DNA of 64,000 nt, taken from the NCBI GenBank assembly GCA_017427285.1, contig JAFRTE010000031.1, positions 1-64,000 on the forward strand. The letters are read 5' to 3'. This DNA is from Clostridia bacterium. Lineage in GTDB: Bacteria > Bacillota > Clostridia > Oscillospirales > UBA644. The position numbers and the translations under genes were made by a program. Of this stretch, positions 42,730-51,068 are shown one piece after another (the stretch's first letter is position 1; each line of letters begins with the position of its first letter). Below the pieces are notes generated by a model. That model made no database searches, had not been told where the DNA came from, and was given only the letters and a program-made list of their open reading frames with translations.

Positions 42730-45179
42730 TATACCACCGCCTCATCTGCCAGTCTGTCACCATAGGGGAGAGCCTTGATATAGTTCTCCATAAACTGCCA
42801 ATCTGGATCGCCATCTGTTGTTATAGGTAATTTTATCATCACTTCAGCTATGGTATCTCTACGCATTTTTCGCCCGTAGTTATAGCGACCTCTTGCATCA
42901 AACGCAAGCATAGTTTTAAAGAATAACAACTCAAAAGCATTCCAATCTCTTGTTTTGGGATACATCCCTTGAACATGGGCAAATCCAATAAAGAAATCGG
43001 GTTGATAGAAAAACGTGTTCCCATCTGTTGTATCACTAAATGTGATAATACCACCTTCCTCAGTAGGAATAAGATCACACATGCCAGCAACACCATTATT
43101 CTCGGCTGAATTTACCACTAATGGAGCACCGTAGCCAACACAATCGTCAGCCGAGACACCATCAATAGTTTTTGTCGGATGAATATCAAAGAAATCTCCA
43201 ACTCGATACTCTTTCCATTCAGATACATTCAGAGCAGGTGTAACGCCTTTATTTGCTACCAAATATGGAAATTTTCCTGCTTTAACAAGATAGCCACAAT
43301 AATCATTCAATGTCTTCTGGAAATCAGCTTCAGACAATTTGCTATAATCGGTCTTCATGTAGGCTTCGCAAAGCCACTCATCGTCACCTGTAACGGCTTG
43401 CATTGCCGACATGCCGTCTTTCACCGTCTTATTCCTGAATAAATCCAGCCACTCTTCCTCAATCTGCTTCCAGATACTATTGTTGTCCTTATCAAACTGC
43501 TCAATCCTGCCGAGGTTCTTTTTCTTCTTGTGACCATCGTCTTTATAATAACCAAAGAACGTCTTCGGAATTGTTCCATCAGCCATGACATGCGGTCTGC
43601 CAAGTGTAAATACCATGCAACAGGCAGTTACAGACGCACCAGGATAAAAAACTTCATTAGGAAGGGTGAATACTGCATCAAGCGTGTTCTCTTCCAGAAT
43701 AATTGTTTTCATTTCTGATACGAAATTACTTGTCCCAATAGCAGCTGATACAGGAAGTAAGATAGCAACCTTAACTTCCTTCTTCGGCTTGCCAGCAGCC
43801 AAACGCTCCTTATTCATCTTCACTACAACGTCAGAGATAAACTTCAAGAAGACCATACCTTTTGTCGGATCTTCTTTCGCATCTGACTTCCAGCCTGTTT
43901 TATATGCAGCAGGAATTGTAATAGGCTTGGCGTTATAAGGTGGATTCATCAGGATAATATCAGGATTAGCCTGCCTGAAGAACTGTTCGCTATCAAACAG
44001 ACTGGCGTGATTGATATTGGAATTTCCGTCACCATGAATGAGCATATTTGTTGTGGACAGACCGAAAGCCTTTTCCTCGATTTCTATGCCATAAATATGC
44101 TCTTTGGCTACCTTCTCACGCATTGCCTGCTTCTCAGCCTCAGTAGCCCTCTGACGGTTACAGTCAATCAGTTCAAGCACCATTGCCTGTACAAGGAAGG
44201 AACCAGAACCGCACGTGCCATCAAAAACTCGCTTTGTCCTGTCAACGCCAGTAGCTCTACACATGAAATTCGTGATATGGTCAGGTGTAAAAGCTTGGTT
44301 CTTGTCAGCCTTTCCTGTGTACTTATTAAAGGCGATGAAGAACAAGTTCAGAATATCCTGTCCCTCGGAACTATCCTCATTGATATACCTGTAAATATTG
44401 TTGACAATCTCATCCAGAACTTCTATCCAGTCCTTCAGAGCCAGTTTCTTGACCTTCTGATTATTGATAACATTCCTCTGAAGCAATTCAATCTTTAGCG
44501 TCTTATTATCAGAACCATCAAGCAGATTGGAAAGCGTCTCTCCAATACTGCTACGAATTAGGTTTGCAGACAATCCGCCCCAGTAATCCTTCAGCTTCTG
44601 CCTTGCTTCTGGGGTAATCACGGTGATACCCTGCTTTTTCAGCACATCACGTAGATAAAGGAGAGTAGTACCCACAAACTGGCTGCGGAGCGTCTCATCA
44701 ATATCCTTGCGGTGGAGCGTCTCATTCAGAGCATATGTATTTTTCAGAACAGCCTCACGGTTATTCTGCCTGTTTACCTCAAACAGGCTTACATAGTGCT
44801 CCATTGTATCAAGAACAGTCTCGTCTTTCAGTAGATGGTCGTCGTCCATCTCTGACTTCCAGACCTTGATCTTGTCATTATTCGTGTTCGCCAGAATACA
44901 GATAATCTTCTTGGCGTAATGAAGCATACGCTCTTCAAAAAGATACTCCCGAAGCTGCTTTTCATCCGCATCAGTGAAGTTCTGCTTTGTCTCCACCAGA
45001 ACAACAACGCCGTTGTGCTCGAAGCGGATATCCAGTTTAAAATGCTCAGGCTCATATCCGATAGCCTGAACCAATTTTTCTTTGGAGCCTGCCGCCTGAA
45101 CATAGGAATACTCGCCGCCCTCAATATTGGACGTCTTGTATTCGTTTCCAATGCGGTTGCACATTGAAACTCTGTCCAT
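42729..45179 (-). CDS. Single-chain N6-adenine methylase with nuclease and specificity domains
   Basis: 816 aa. Residues 1-110 look like a restriction-type PD-(D/E)xK domain (Asp50, Glu63 and Lys65 in LVETKQ). Residues 280-600 are an HsdM-like N6-adenine methyltransferase with SAM motif FDGTCGSGSF (319-328) and catalytic NPPY (412-415). Residues about 650-816 resemble one HsdS target-recognition domain. One polypeptide could cut, modify and recognise DNA, as type IIG/BcgI-like enzymes do. The gene overlaps the RHH gene (TAATG) and the recombinase fragment (TAGTG). Its codon use is unlike the host genes, which supports transfer. Confidence 0.82.
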   Translation of the reverse strand: MDRVSMCNRIGNEYKTSNIEGGEYSYVQAAGSKEKLVQAIGYEPEHFKLDIRFEHNGVVVLVETKQNFTDADEKQLREYLFEERMLHYAKKIICILANTNNDKIKVWKSEMDDDHLLKDETVLDTMEHYVSLFEVNRQNNREAVLKNTYALNETLHRKDIDETLRSQFVGTTLLYLRDVLKKQGITVITPEARQKLKDYWGGLSANLIRSSIGETLSNLLDGSDNKTLKIELLQRNVINNQKVKKLALKDWIEVLDEIVNNIYRYINEDSSEGQDILNLFFIAFNKYTGKADKNQAFTPDHITNFMCRATGVDRTKRVFDGTCGSGSFLVQAMVLELIDCNRQRATEAEKQAMREKVAKEHIYGIEIEEKAFGLSTTNMLIHGDGNSNINHASLFDSEQFFRQANPDIILMNPPYNAKPITIPAAYKTGWKSDAKEDPTKGMVFLKFISDVVVKMNKERLAAGKPKKEVKVAILLPVSAAIGTSNFVSEMKTIILEENTLDAVFTLPNEVFYPGASVTACCMVFTLGRPHVMADGTIPKTFFGYYKDDGHKKKKNLGRIEQFDKDNNSIWKQIEEEWLDLFRNKTVKDGMSAMQAVTGDDEWLCEAYMKTDYSKLSEADFQKTLNDYCGYLVKAGKFPYLVANKGVTPALNVSEWKEYRVGDFFDIHPTKTIDGVSADDCVGYGAPLVVNSAENNGVAGMCDLIPTEEGGIITFSDTTDGNTFFYQPDFFIGFAHVQGMYPKTRDWNAFELLFFKTMLAFDARGRYNYGRKMRRDTIAEVMIKLPITTDGDPDWQFMENYIKALPYGDRLADEAVV

Positions 45180-45331
45180 TACTTCTCAGCCTCCTTCGCT
45201 CTATATTCTTCCAGCCAACGGCGGATAAGCTCGGACACCGAGCAGTCGTTGTCCAGAGCCGCTTGTTTCAAGGATTTCTTTTCTTCTTTCGTCATCGTGA
45301 CGGTAATATTTTCAAGATTGCGTTCTGCCAT
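45179..45331 (-). CDS. Ribbon-helix-helix (CopG-like) regulator, 50 aa
   Basis: The ATG at 45331 follows GGAGGG and gives MAERNLENITVTMTKEEKKS. ITVTMTKEE is the beta ribbon, and SVSELIRRWLEEYRAK the second helix of an RHH fold, which binds DNA as a dimer. It ends in a TAATG overlap with the methylase gene, so it is probably the autoregulator of this restriction-modification cassette. Confidence 0.8.
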   Translation of the reverse strand: MAERNLENITVTMTKEEKKSLKQAALDNDCSVSELIRRWLEEYRAKEAEK

Positions 45332-45370
45332 AATAGGACCCTCCATGCGCTCTCTGTGTGTTCGTGTAGT

Positions 45371-45399
45371 AGTGTAACACAAAGACCGTGATTTTTCAA
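45371..45399 (-). promoter_or_regulatory. Promoter of the RHH-methylase-recombinase cassette
   Basis: Minus-strand TTGAAA, 17 nt, TACACT, 40 nt before the RHH start. Confidence 0.65.
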
Positions 45400-45417
45400 G
45401 ACTCTAAGATAAAACAA

Positions 45418-45470
45418 TCTGTGTGGAAAGATGGACAACTTTATGAAGTTGCCCACATTACACACACAGA
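45418..45470. promoter_or_regulatory. Nested inverted repeat upstream of the cassette promoter
   Basis: TCTGTGTG at 45418 is matched by CACACAGA at 45463, enclosing the palindrome CAACTT-TATG-AAGTTG (45436-45451). It lies about 20 nt upstream of the -35 box of the RHH gene. It could be an operator for the RHH protein or a terminator of a lost upstream gene. Confidence 0.45.
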
Positions 45471-45476
45471 CTACTA

Positions 45477-45622
45477 CTGCTTCTGCGTCTCATCATCAGA
45501 CTTACTTCCAGCCATCTCTTCGACCTGTCTTGCAAGTCCAGCATCATATTTATGCATCCCCGCTGATGGCATAAAACCCCCGCCAGATAAACGAGAGACC
45601 CCAAAAACGCATAAGAAAAGAG
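45477..45622. other. Residual sequence between cassette and tRNA-Ala
   Basis: Only very short minus-strand frames occur here (for example one ending RLSGGGFMPSAGMHKYD and one ending AGSKSDDETQKQ), broken by frame changes. They look like worn tails of mobile-element genes. I find no complete gene in the 370 bp between the RHH start and the tRNA. Confidence 0.4.
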
Positions 45623-45651
45623 GCCAGCCTTAACGGTTGACCTCTATTTCT
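45623..45651 (-). terminator. Terminator of tRNA-Ala(GGC)
   Basis: On the minus strand GAGGTCA, loop, TGGCCTC, then TTTTCTT; it lies 53 nt downstream of the tRNA 3' end. Confidence 0.65.
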
Positions 45652-45703
45652 ATTGCAAGCGCGAACATGTTTCTGATGAAACCGAGTTCAACGCTTCGTA
45701 TTC

Positions 45704-45779
45704 TGGTGGAGCATACGGGATTCGAACCCGTGACCCCAACACTGCCAGTGTTGTGCGCTCCCAACTGCGCTAATACCCC
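45704..45779 (-). tRNA. tRNA-Ala(GGC)
   Basis: Acceptor GGGGTAT/ATGCTCC, anticodon stem CAACA/TGTTG with loop CTGGCAG (anticodon GGC), T-loop TTCGAAT, encoded CCA. Own promoter upstream. Confidence 0.93.
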
Positions 45780-45820
45780 GAACATAGTTGAAAGATTAAC
45801 GATCTTTATTTTCTGTGGTT

Positions 45821-45849
45821 ATAATACCATATTTTGAAACGATTGTCAA
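45821..45849 (-). promoter_or_regulatory. Promoter of tRNA-Ala(GGC)
   Basis: Minus-strand TTGACA, 17 nt, TATTAT, 42 nt before the tRNA. Confidence 0.75.
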
Positions 45850-46004
45850 TACTAAAATTAAAAAATATAAAAAGGAAACCGTGAAAATAAAAACAGCGCA
45901 TCTGCTCAAACATTTTAATTAAAAATTTTTGAATTGCCTATGACTTATCTCTCTTCTGTTGAGAATTAAAACGAAAAAAGAAGGAGAAAAATAGCATAAA
46001 ATGG

Positions 46005-46130
46005 AATTGATCGCCGCTCGGCGAAAGTGATGTGATATGTTCAACATTCTCTTGCCGAAGGCAAACATCACGCATGAAGTGCGCATTTTGTTCCGCAAAA
46101 CGGAAAACATCGTTAAAAAAGCAGGCCGAA
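46005..46130. repeat. Cluster of short palindromes (REP/PU-like intergenic repeat)
   Basis: Several small hairpins follow each other: CGCCGCTCGGCG near 46011, TTGCCGAAGGCAA near 46051, GCATGAAGTGC near 46072 and TTCCGCAAAACGGAA near 46090, joined by short ACATCAC or AACATC linkers. This is the style of palindromic intergenic repeats in Clostridia genomes. Frames across it look like read-through of the repeat, not genes. The rest of the 500-bp gap up to the next tRNA holds nothing else I recognise. Confidence 0.5.
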
Positions 46131-46245
46131 GGATGCTTTTTTTGTGGGATTCCTCTCCTGCGGGCGAGCCATTCCGCGGTTCTGACAGCCCACCGGCTGT
46201 CATTCAGACGCCGATCCACTTTGAATCCCACGCCGATTTCATCGA

Positions 46246-46275
46246 CTAAAATTAAAAAGACGGCAAAAAAGCCGT
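46246..46275 (-). terminator. Terminator of the tRNA-Arg/tRNA-Ala(CGC) unit
   Basis: On the minus strand GACGGC, loop TTTTTT, GCCGTC followed by TTTTTAATTTT, just after the tRNA-Ala 3' end. Confidence 0.8.
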
Positions 46276-46286
46276 CCTTTTATTTT

Positions 46287-46362
46287 TGGTGGACCTGGTG
46301 GGATTCGAACCCATGACCTCCGCGTTGCGAACGCGGCGCTCTCCCAACTGAGCTACAAGCCC
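46287..46362 (-). tRNA. tRNA-Ala(CGC)
   Basis: Acceptor GGGCTTG/CAGGTCC, anticodon stem CCGCG/CGCGG with loop TTCGCAA (anticodon CGC), T-loop TTCGAAT, encoded CCA. Confidence 0.93.
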
Positions 46363-46425
46363 GTATAATGTTTTCATGTATTTATGTCAATGTCAGCTTC
46401 GGACAGGTGTCCCGACAGATTATTC

Positions 46426-46502
46426 TGGTCCACCCTGCGGGAGTCGAACCCGCCACCGACGGAATCGGAATCCGGTACTCTATCCATATGAGCTAAGGGT
46501 GG
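46426..46502 (-). tRNA. tRNA-Arg(CCG)
   Basis: Acceptor CCACCCT/AGGGTGG, anticodon stem CCGGA/TCCGT (one mismatch at 27-43) with loop TTCCGAT (anticodon CCG), T-loop TTCGACT, encoded CCA. Cotranscribed with tRNA-Ala(CGC). Confidence 0.9.
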
Positions 46503-46513
46503 TCAATATTGGT

Positions 46514-46542
46514 ATTATATCACAAAATTTCTTCCTTGTCAA
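46514..46542 (-). promoter_or_regulatory. Promoter of the tRNA-Arg/tRNA-Ala unit
   Basis: Minus-strand perfect consensus TTGACA, 17 nt, TATAAT, 12 nt before the tRNA-Arg gene. Confidence 0.85.
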
Positions 46543-46587
46543 CTGTTTACGAAATAAAAAGACATAAAAAATTTACATCGCAGAGTA

Positions 46588-46616
46588 TTGACAAACAGTT
46601 TTTTTTCTGTTATAAT
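46588..46616 (+). promoter_or_regulatory. Promoter of tRNA-Lys
   Basis: Perfect TTGACA, 17 nt, TATAAT, 28 nt upstream of the tRNA. Confidence 0.88.
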
Positions 46617-46644
46617 GTGTAAGCTTTTAAAAAACATAGCGTTT

Positions 46645-46720
46645 GATCCACTAGCTCAGTTGGTAGAGCACATGACTTTTAATCATGGTGTCCGGAGTTC
46701 GACTCTCCGGTGGATCACCA
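46645..46720 (+). tRNA. tRNA-Lys(TTT)
   Basis: Acceptor GATCCAC/GTGGATC, anticodon stem CATGA/TCATG with loop CTTTTAA (anticodon TTT), T-loop TTCGACT, encoded CCA. Followed at once by a terminator. Confidence 0.94.
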
Positions 46721-46748
46721 AAGGTCTGCGGTTTCGCAGACCTTTTTT
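46721..46748 (+). terminator. Terminator of tRNA-Lys
   Basis: AAGGTCTGCG, loop, CGCAGACCTT then TTTT. Confidence 0.88.
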
Positions 46749-46906
46749 CTGCTTATTTCTTCCGATTCTTCTCTTTTTTTTCAACGCCCGTCGCGCAATT
46801 ATGACCGAATGATAAAAAATCGATGTCATCCTTGACAAAAGCTGTCGTTTATGCTATAATCTAAAATAGGTTTTTATTATGAATAATTATGCCCGGAGGG
46901 AACTGT

Positions 46907-47767
46907 ATGTGGATAGCTGACAAGTGGGACGATTACGAAGTCCTTGACGCCTCCGCGGGCGAAAAACTCGAACGCTGGGGCAGATTCATGCTTGTAAGAC
47001 CCGATCCTCAGGTAATCTGGCATACCGAAAAGTCCCTGAAAGGGTGGAAGGAACCCGACGCGCGCTACGAACGTTCCTCAACGGGCGGCGGCCGCTGGGC
47101 GGTTAACAATCTTCCTCAAAGCTTTGAAGTAACTTATTCGGACCTTAAATTCAATTTACGTCCGATGAATTTCAAGCATACGGGGCTTTTCCCCGAACAG
47201 GCCGTAAACTGGGACTGGTTTTCGGAGATAATCCGCAATTCCCAAAGAAAAATATCTCTTCTCAATATGTTCGCCTATACGGGCGCCGCGTCCGTTGCAG
47301 CATCAAAAGCCGGCGCGGAAGTCGTTCACGTCGATGCCTCGAAGGGTATGACCGCATGGGCGAAGGAAAACGCCGCCCTCAACGGAATATCGAATATCCG
47401 CTTTATCGTGGACGACTGCATAAAATTTGTTGAACGCGAACAGCGCAGGGGACACAGCTACGATGCGGTCATTCTCGACCCTCCCTCATACGGCAGGGGT
47501 GCAAACGGCGAAGTGTGGAAGCTTGAAAACGATCTTTTCGAGCTTATGCAAAAAACCGTTGCCATTCTTTCGGACCGTCCTTTGTTCGTCCTTCTCAATT
47601 CATACACAACGGGTCTTTCCGCATCCTGTATGGGATATATCCTGGGTGTATGCATGAAAAAACGATTCGGTCACGGAAAAATATCTTTTGACGAAATAGG
47701 GCTTCCCGTTGCCTCAACGGGCTTCACTCTCCCGTGCGGCTCATCCGCGCGCTGGGTAGAAGAATGA
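46907..47767 (+). CDS. RlmI/RlmK-like SAM-dependent rRNA methyltransferase
   Basis: CGGAGGG at 46894 places the start at ATG 46907, giving 286 aa that begin MWIADKWDDYEVLD. The methyltransferase fold has motif I in LLNMFAYTGAASVAASKAGA, the acidic residue in VVHVDASKGM and catalytic motif DPPSYGRGANGE, the DPP motif of the rRNA cytosine-C5/guanine methyltransferases related to RlmI. The PUA domain of classical RlmI is absent. It opens a run of plus-strand housekeeping genes; the next gene starts 12 nt later. Confidence 0.82.
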   Translation: MWIADKWDDYEVLDASAGEKLERWGRFMLVRPDPQVIWHTEKSLKGWKEPDARYERSSTGGGRWAVNNLPQSFEVTYSDLKFNLRPMNFKHTGLFPEQAVNWDWFSEIIRNSQRKISLLNMFAYTGAASVAASKAGAEVVHVDASKGMTAWAKENAALNGISNIRFIVDDCIKFVEREQRRGHSYDAVILDPPSYGRGANGEVWKLENDLFELMQKTVAILSDRPLFVLLNSYTTGLSASCMGYILGVCMKKRFGHGKISFDEIGLPVASTGFTLPCGSSARWVEE

Positions 47768-47779
47768 TACGGAGTAAAA

Positions 47780-48622
47780 TTGAGCGCATTAATTGAATTT
47801 CGGAATGTCTCTTTCCGTTATACGGAAGAAAAAGATATACTCAAAAACATCTCCCTTTCCGTTGAAGCGGGCGATTTTGTCGCCGTACTCGGACATAACG
47901 GAAGCGGCAAATCCACTCTTGCAAAACATATAAACGCAATCCTTCTTCCAACGGAAGGCAAAGTAACCGTTGCGGGGCTTGACACGTCTGCAGAAGACAA
48001 TCTTCCCGCGATCCGCAGAAAAGCGGGCATGGTCTTTCAGAATCCCGACAATCAGATAATTGCCACTATGGTCGAGGAAGACGTTGCTTTTGCACTTGAA
48101 AACCTCGGAGTTCCACACGATGAAATGGTAAAACGCGTAGACGAGGCCCTCGATTCCGTAGGAATGCTCGAGTTTAAAAAATATGCAACGACCAAGCTTT
48201 CGGGCGGACAGAAACAGCGTATAGCCATCGCAGGCATTATTGCGATGCGCCCGGATATCATCGTTTTCGACGAACCTACCGCCATGCTCGACCCTCAGGG
48301 GCGCGAAGACGTTATAAACATAGCAAAAAAGCTCAACGAACAGGGTATAACCGTTATATACATCACGCATTATATGGAAGAAGCTGCTCAGGCAAAACGC
48401 GTTGTAGTATTGAACGACGGCGAAATCCTTCTGGACGGCACGCCGCATTACGTTTTTCAGAATGCCGGACTTTTAACTTCCGTCGGTCTTGACGTCCCTC
48501 AGAGCACGTCTTTGATGTTCCTTCTTAGAAGCCACGGCATCAAAGTACCGCTCGCGGTATTGAACGAAGACGAATGCGTATCAGTCCTTTCGGATATACT
48601 CACACGAAAGAATCAGGCATAA
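47780..48622 (+). CDS. ecfA1: ECF transporter ATPase EcfA1
   Basis: 280 aa from a TTG start with GGAG 8 nt ahead. Walker A GHNGSGKST, the Q-loop VFQNPDNQIIATMVEEDVAF typical of EcfA, signature KLSGGQKQRIAIAG and Walker B IIVFDEPTAMLDPQG. It pairs with EcfA2 and EcfT to energise several vitamin S components encoded elsewhere. The following gene begins at the next base. Confidence 0.93.
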   Translation: MSALIEFRNVSFRYTEEKDILKNISLSVEAGDFVAVLGHNGSGKSTLAKHINAILLPTEGKVTVAGLDTSAEDNLPAIRRKAGMVFQNPDNQIIATMVEEDVAFALENLGVPHDEMVKRVDEALDSVGMLEFKKYATTKLSGGQKQRIAIAGIIAMRPDIIVFDEPTAMLDPQGREDVINIAKKLNEQGITVIYITHYMEEAAQAKRVVVLNDGEILLDGTPHYVFQNAGLLTSVGLDVPQSTSLMFLLRSHGIKVPLAVLNEDECVSVLSDILTRKNQA

Positions 48623-49486
48623 ATGGAACCAATTTTAAAAACCGAGAATCTCCGCTATGTTTACGGAGCGGACACCCCGTTCGAAAAAGTTGCGGTTGAC
48701 AATATAAATCTTGAAATATTCGAAGACGAGTTTATCGGCGTGATCGGAAGGACCGGCTCGGGCAAAAGCACGCTTATACAGCATTTCAACGGGATCCTTC
48801 GTCCCACTTCGGGAACAGTTTTTTACAACGGCAGCGACTGCTGGGCAAAAGCTTTTTCAAGAAACGCTCTCAGATTTAACGTCGGCCTCGTATTTCAGTA
48901 TCCCGAATACCAGCTTTTTGAAGAAACCGTCGAAAAAGATATCGCTTTCGGCCCTTCAAATATGGGCCTTCCCGCAGACGAGATCGAAAAAAGGATATCT
49001 GACAGTCTTCGTTTTGTAGGACTTGACGACAGCGTCCGCAAAAGCTCGCCGTTTGAGCTTTCGGGAGGACAGAAAAGACGCATTGCCATTGCAGGGATAA
49101 TGGCTATGAACCCAAGAGTACTTATCCTCGACGAACCGACGGCAGGTCTCGATCCGAGAGGCCGAGACGAGATACTTCAGAGGATCTCGGAATACCGTTC
49201 CGAAAAGAAATCGACCGTTATAATCGTTTCACACAATATGGAGGATATTTCACGGGTTTGCAGCAAAGTTCTCGTAATGCGCAAAGGGCAGGTTGAAATG
49301 TTCGCGCCTGTAAACGAAGTGTTTGAGCATTCCGAAGAGCTCTGCTCCATGGGACTTAACGTTCCTCAGATAACGCGCGTTTTCATCTCTCTTAAAGAAA
49401 AGGGATTCGACGTTCCGTCCTCCGTATATACTCCCGCTCAGGCGTGCGACGCCGTTATTAAAGCGATCGGAGGCGACGGTACATGA
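48623..49486 (+). CDS. ecfA2: ECF transporter ATPase EcfA2
   Basis: 287 aa with Walker A GRTGSGKST, VFQYPEYQLFEETVEKDIAF, signature ELSGGQKRRIAIAG and Walker B ILDEPTAGLDPRG. The QLFE variant of the Q-loop distinguishes A2 from A1. It starts directly after ecfA1 and overlaps ecfT by 4 nt (ATGA). Confidence 0.93.
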   Translation: MEPILKTENLRYVYGADTPFEKVAVDNINLEIFEDEFIGVIGRTGSGKSTLIQHFNGILRPTSGTVFYNGSDCWAKAFSRNALRFNVGLVFQYPEYQLFEETVEKDIAFGPSNMGLPADEIEKRISDSLRFVGLDDSVRKSSPFELSGGQKRRIAIAGIMAMNPRVLILDEPTAGLDPRGRDEILQRISEYRSEKKSTVIIVSHNMEDISRVCSKVLVMRKGQVEMFAPVNEVFEHSEELCSMGLNVPQITRVFISLKEKGFDVPSSVYTPAQACDAVIKAIGGDGT

Positions 49487-50298
49487 TAAAAGATATTACC
49501 ATCGGTCAGTATTTTCCCGGCGACTCCGTTATTCACAGACTTGATCCCCGCGTAAAGATAGTCCTTGTTATTCTGTATATAGCTTTTCTGTTTATTATTC
49601 AGACTGCGGCAGCGTATCTGTTTGCTCTCGCCGTAACGTTCTTTTTTGTTATCCTTACGAAAATCCCGCTTAAAATGTATCTGCGCGGACTCAAACCGCT
49701 GCTTTTCATCCTCATTTTTACGGCGTTTCTCAATATTTTTTACTCAACGGGAGATCCTCTTTTTCAGTTCTGGATATTCACGGTCACGGCTCAGGGCATA
49801 AAAAACGCTGTTTTTATGATACTGCGTATCTTTATGCTTGTGATCTCCACATCCATGCTTACTTATACGACCTCTCCGATCGTTCTTACAGGAGGACTTG
49901 AAAGACTGCTTTCACCGCTTTCGAAAATCAGACTGCCAGTTCACGAATTTTCAATGATGATGACGATCGCGCTTCGCTTTATTCCCACGCTCCTTGAAGA
50001 GACAGACAAAATAATGAACGCGCAGAAGGCGAGGGGAGCCGATTTTGAAACCGGCGGACTTATAAAACGCGCCAAGGCGCTCGCTCCCATCCTTATCCCG
50101 CTCTTTATCTCTGCTTTCCGCCGCGCCGACGATCTCGCCGTTGCGATGGAATGCCGCTGTTATACGGGGTCGGGAGAAGGAAGAACGCATTTTGTAACGT
50201 ATTCGATGTCCGCTGCGGACTATATCTCTCTCGTGATCCTTTTTTCCGTTATAGCCGCAGCAATTCTTCTGAATTTTGTTACTGTGATGGGATTTTGA
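49483..50298 (+). CDS. ecfT: ECF transporter T component EcfT
   Basis: 271 aa beginning MIKDITIGQYFPGDSVIHRL, the conserved EcfT opening, with five to six helices. The two Ala-Arg-Gly type coupling motifs appear as AQKARGADF and MECRCY (the second altered to Glu-Cys-Arg). It transmits ATPase motion to S components in the membrane. truA follows after one base, the usual Firmicutes order. Confidence 0.92.
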   Translation: MIKDITIGQYFPGDSVIHRLDPRVKIVLVILYIAFLFIIQTAAAYLFALAVTFFFVILTKIPLKMYLRGLKPLLFILIFTAFLNIFYSTGDPLFQFWIFTVTAQGIKNAVFMILRIFMLVISTSMLTYTTSPIVLTGGLERLLSPLSKIRLPVHEFSMMMTIALRFIPTLLEETDKIMNAQKARGADFETGGLIKRAKALAPILIPLFISAFRRADDLAVAMECRCYTGSGEGRTHFVTYSMSAADYISLVILFSVIAAAILLNFVTVMGF

Positions 50299-50299
50299 T

Positions 50300-51058
50300 A
50301 TGGCCGACTATCTTTTGACGCTTCGTTTTGACGGAAGAAACTTTTACGGATATCAGATCCAGAAAACACCAAACGGCGAAAAAAGGACTGTCGGCGGCGA
50401 GATAAAAAAGGCGCTGATTTCCGTATTCGGCTCCGTAGAAAAGCTCTCGGGCTGTTCAAGGACCGATTCCGGTGTTCACGCAACTGCATACCGCGTTTCT
50501 TTTTCGGCAGAAAAGACGCTTCCCGAGGATACGGTCATACGCGCTATCAACGCAAACCTACCCGACGATATCGCCGTTTTCGAATGCCTCGCCGTATCGC
50601 CCGATTTCCACGCAAGATATTCCGTAACGTCCAAAAAATACGAATACAGGATATATACGTCCCCGGTAAGAGACCCATTTAAAAAAGGCCTTTATCTGCA
50701 TTATCCCCATCCGATCGACGAAAAACTTCTCAACGCTTCATGCGCGGATTTTTGCGGAACTCACGATTTTTCTTCGTTTATGGCTGCGGGCAGCAGTATA
50801 AAAGACGCCGTACGCACGGTATACGACGCGTCTTTTTATTCGCCCCGCGAAAACGAATATGTTTTCAGCGTTTCGGCAAACGGATTTCTCTACAATATGG
50901 TCCGGATAATGGTCGGAACTCTGCTTGAAATCCAGTCAGGCAAGCTGCCTGTCGGATCCATCCCTTTGATAATCGAAAAAAAGGACAGAAATTGTGCCGG
51001 ATTTACCGCTCCGCCCGACGGACTGTATCTTTGCGAGGTGAGATACGATAAGTACTGA
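50300..51058 (+). CDS. truA: tRNA pseudouridine synthase A
   Basis: 252 aa with catalytic Asp56 in GCSRTDSGVHA and family segments DFHARYSVTSKKYEYRIY and NGFLYNMVRIMVGTLLEI. It converts uridines 38-40 of the tRNA anticodon arm to pseudouridine. Tight coupling to ecfT is common in this phylum. Confidence 0.95.
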   Translation: MADYLLTLRFDGRNFYGYQIQKTPNGEKRTVGGEIKKALISVFGSVEKLSGCSRTDSGVHATAYRVSFSAEKTLPEDTVIRAINANLPDDIAVFECLAVSPDFHARYSVTSKKYEYRIYTSPVRDPFKKGLYLHYPHPIDEKLLNASCADFCGTHDFSSFMAAGSSIKDAVRTVYDASFYSPRENEYVFSVSANGFLYNMVRIMVGTLLEIQSGKLPVGSIPLIIEKKDRNCAGFTAPPDGLYLCEVRYDKY

Positions 51059-51068
51059 TGTTTTCAAT

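Noticed and set aside
45919..46231. Two overlapping minus-strand frames of about 95 aa
   Set aside because: They run through the palindrome cluster and have no ribosome site of note; similar spurious frames arise from repeated sequence.
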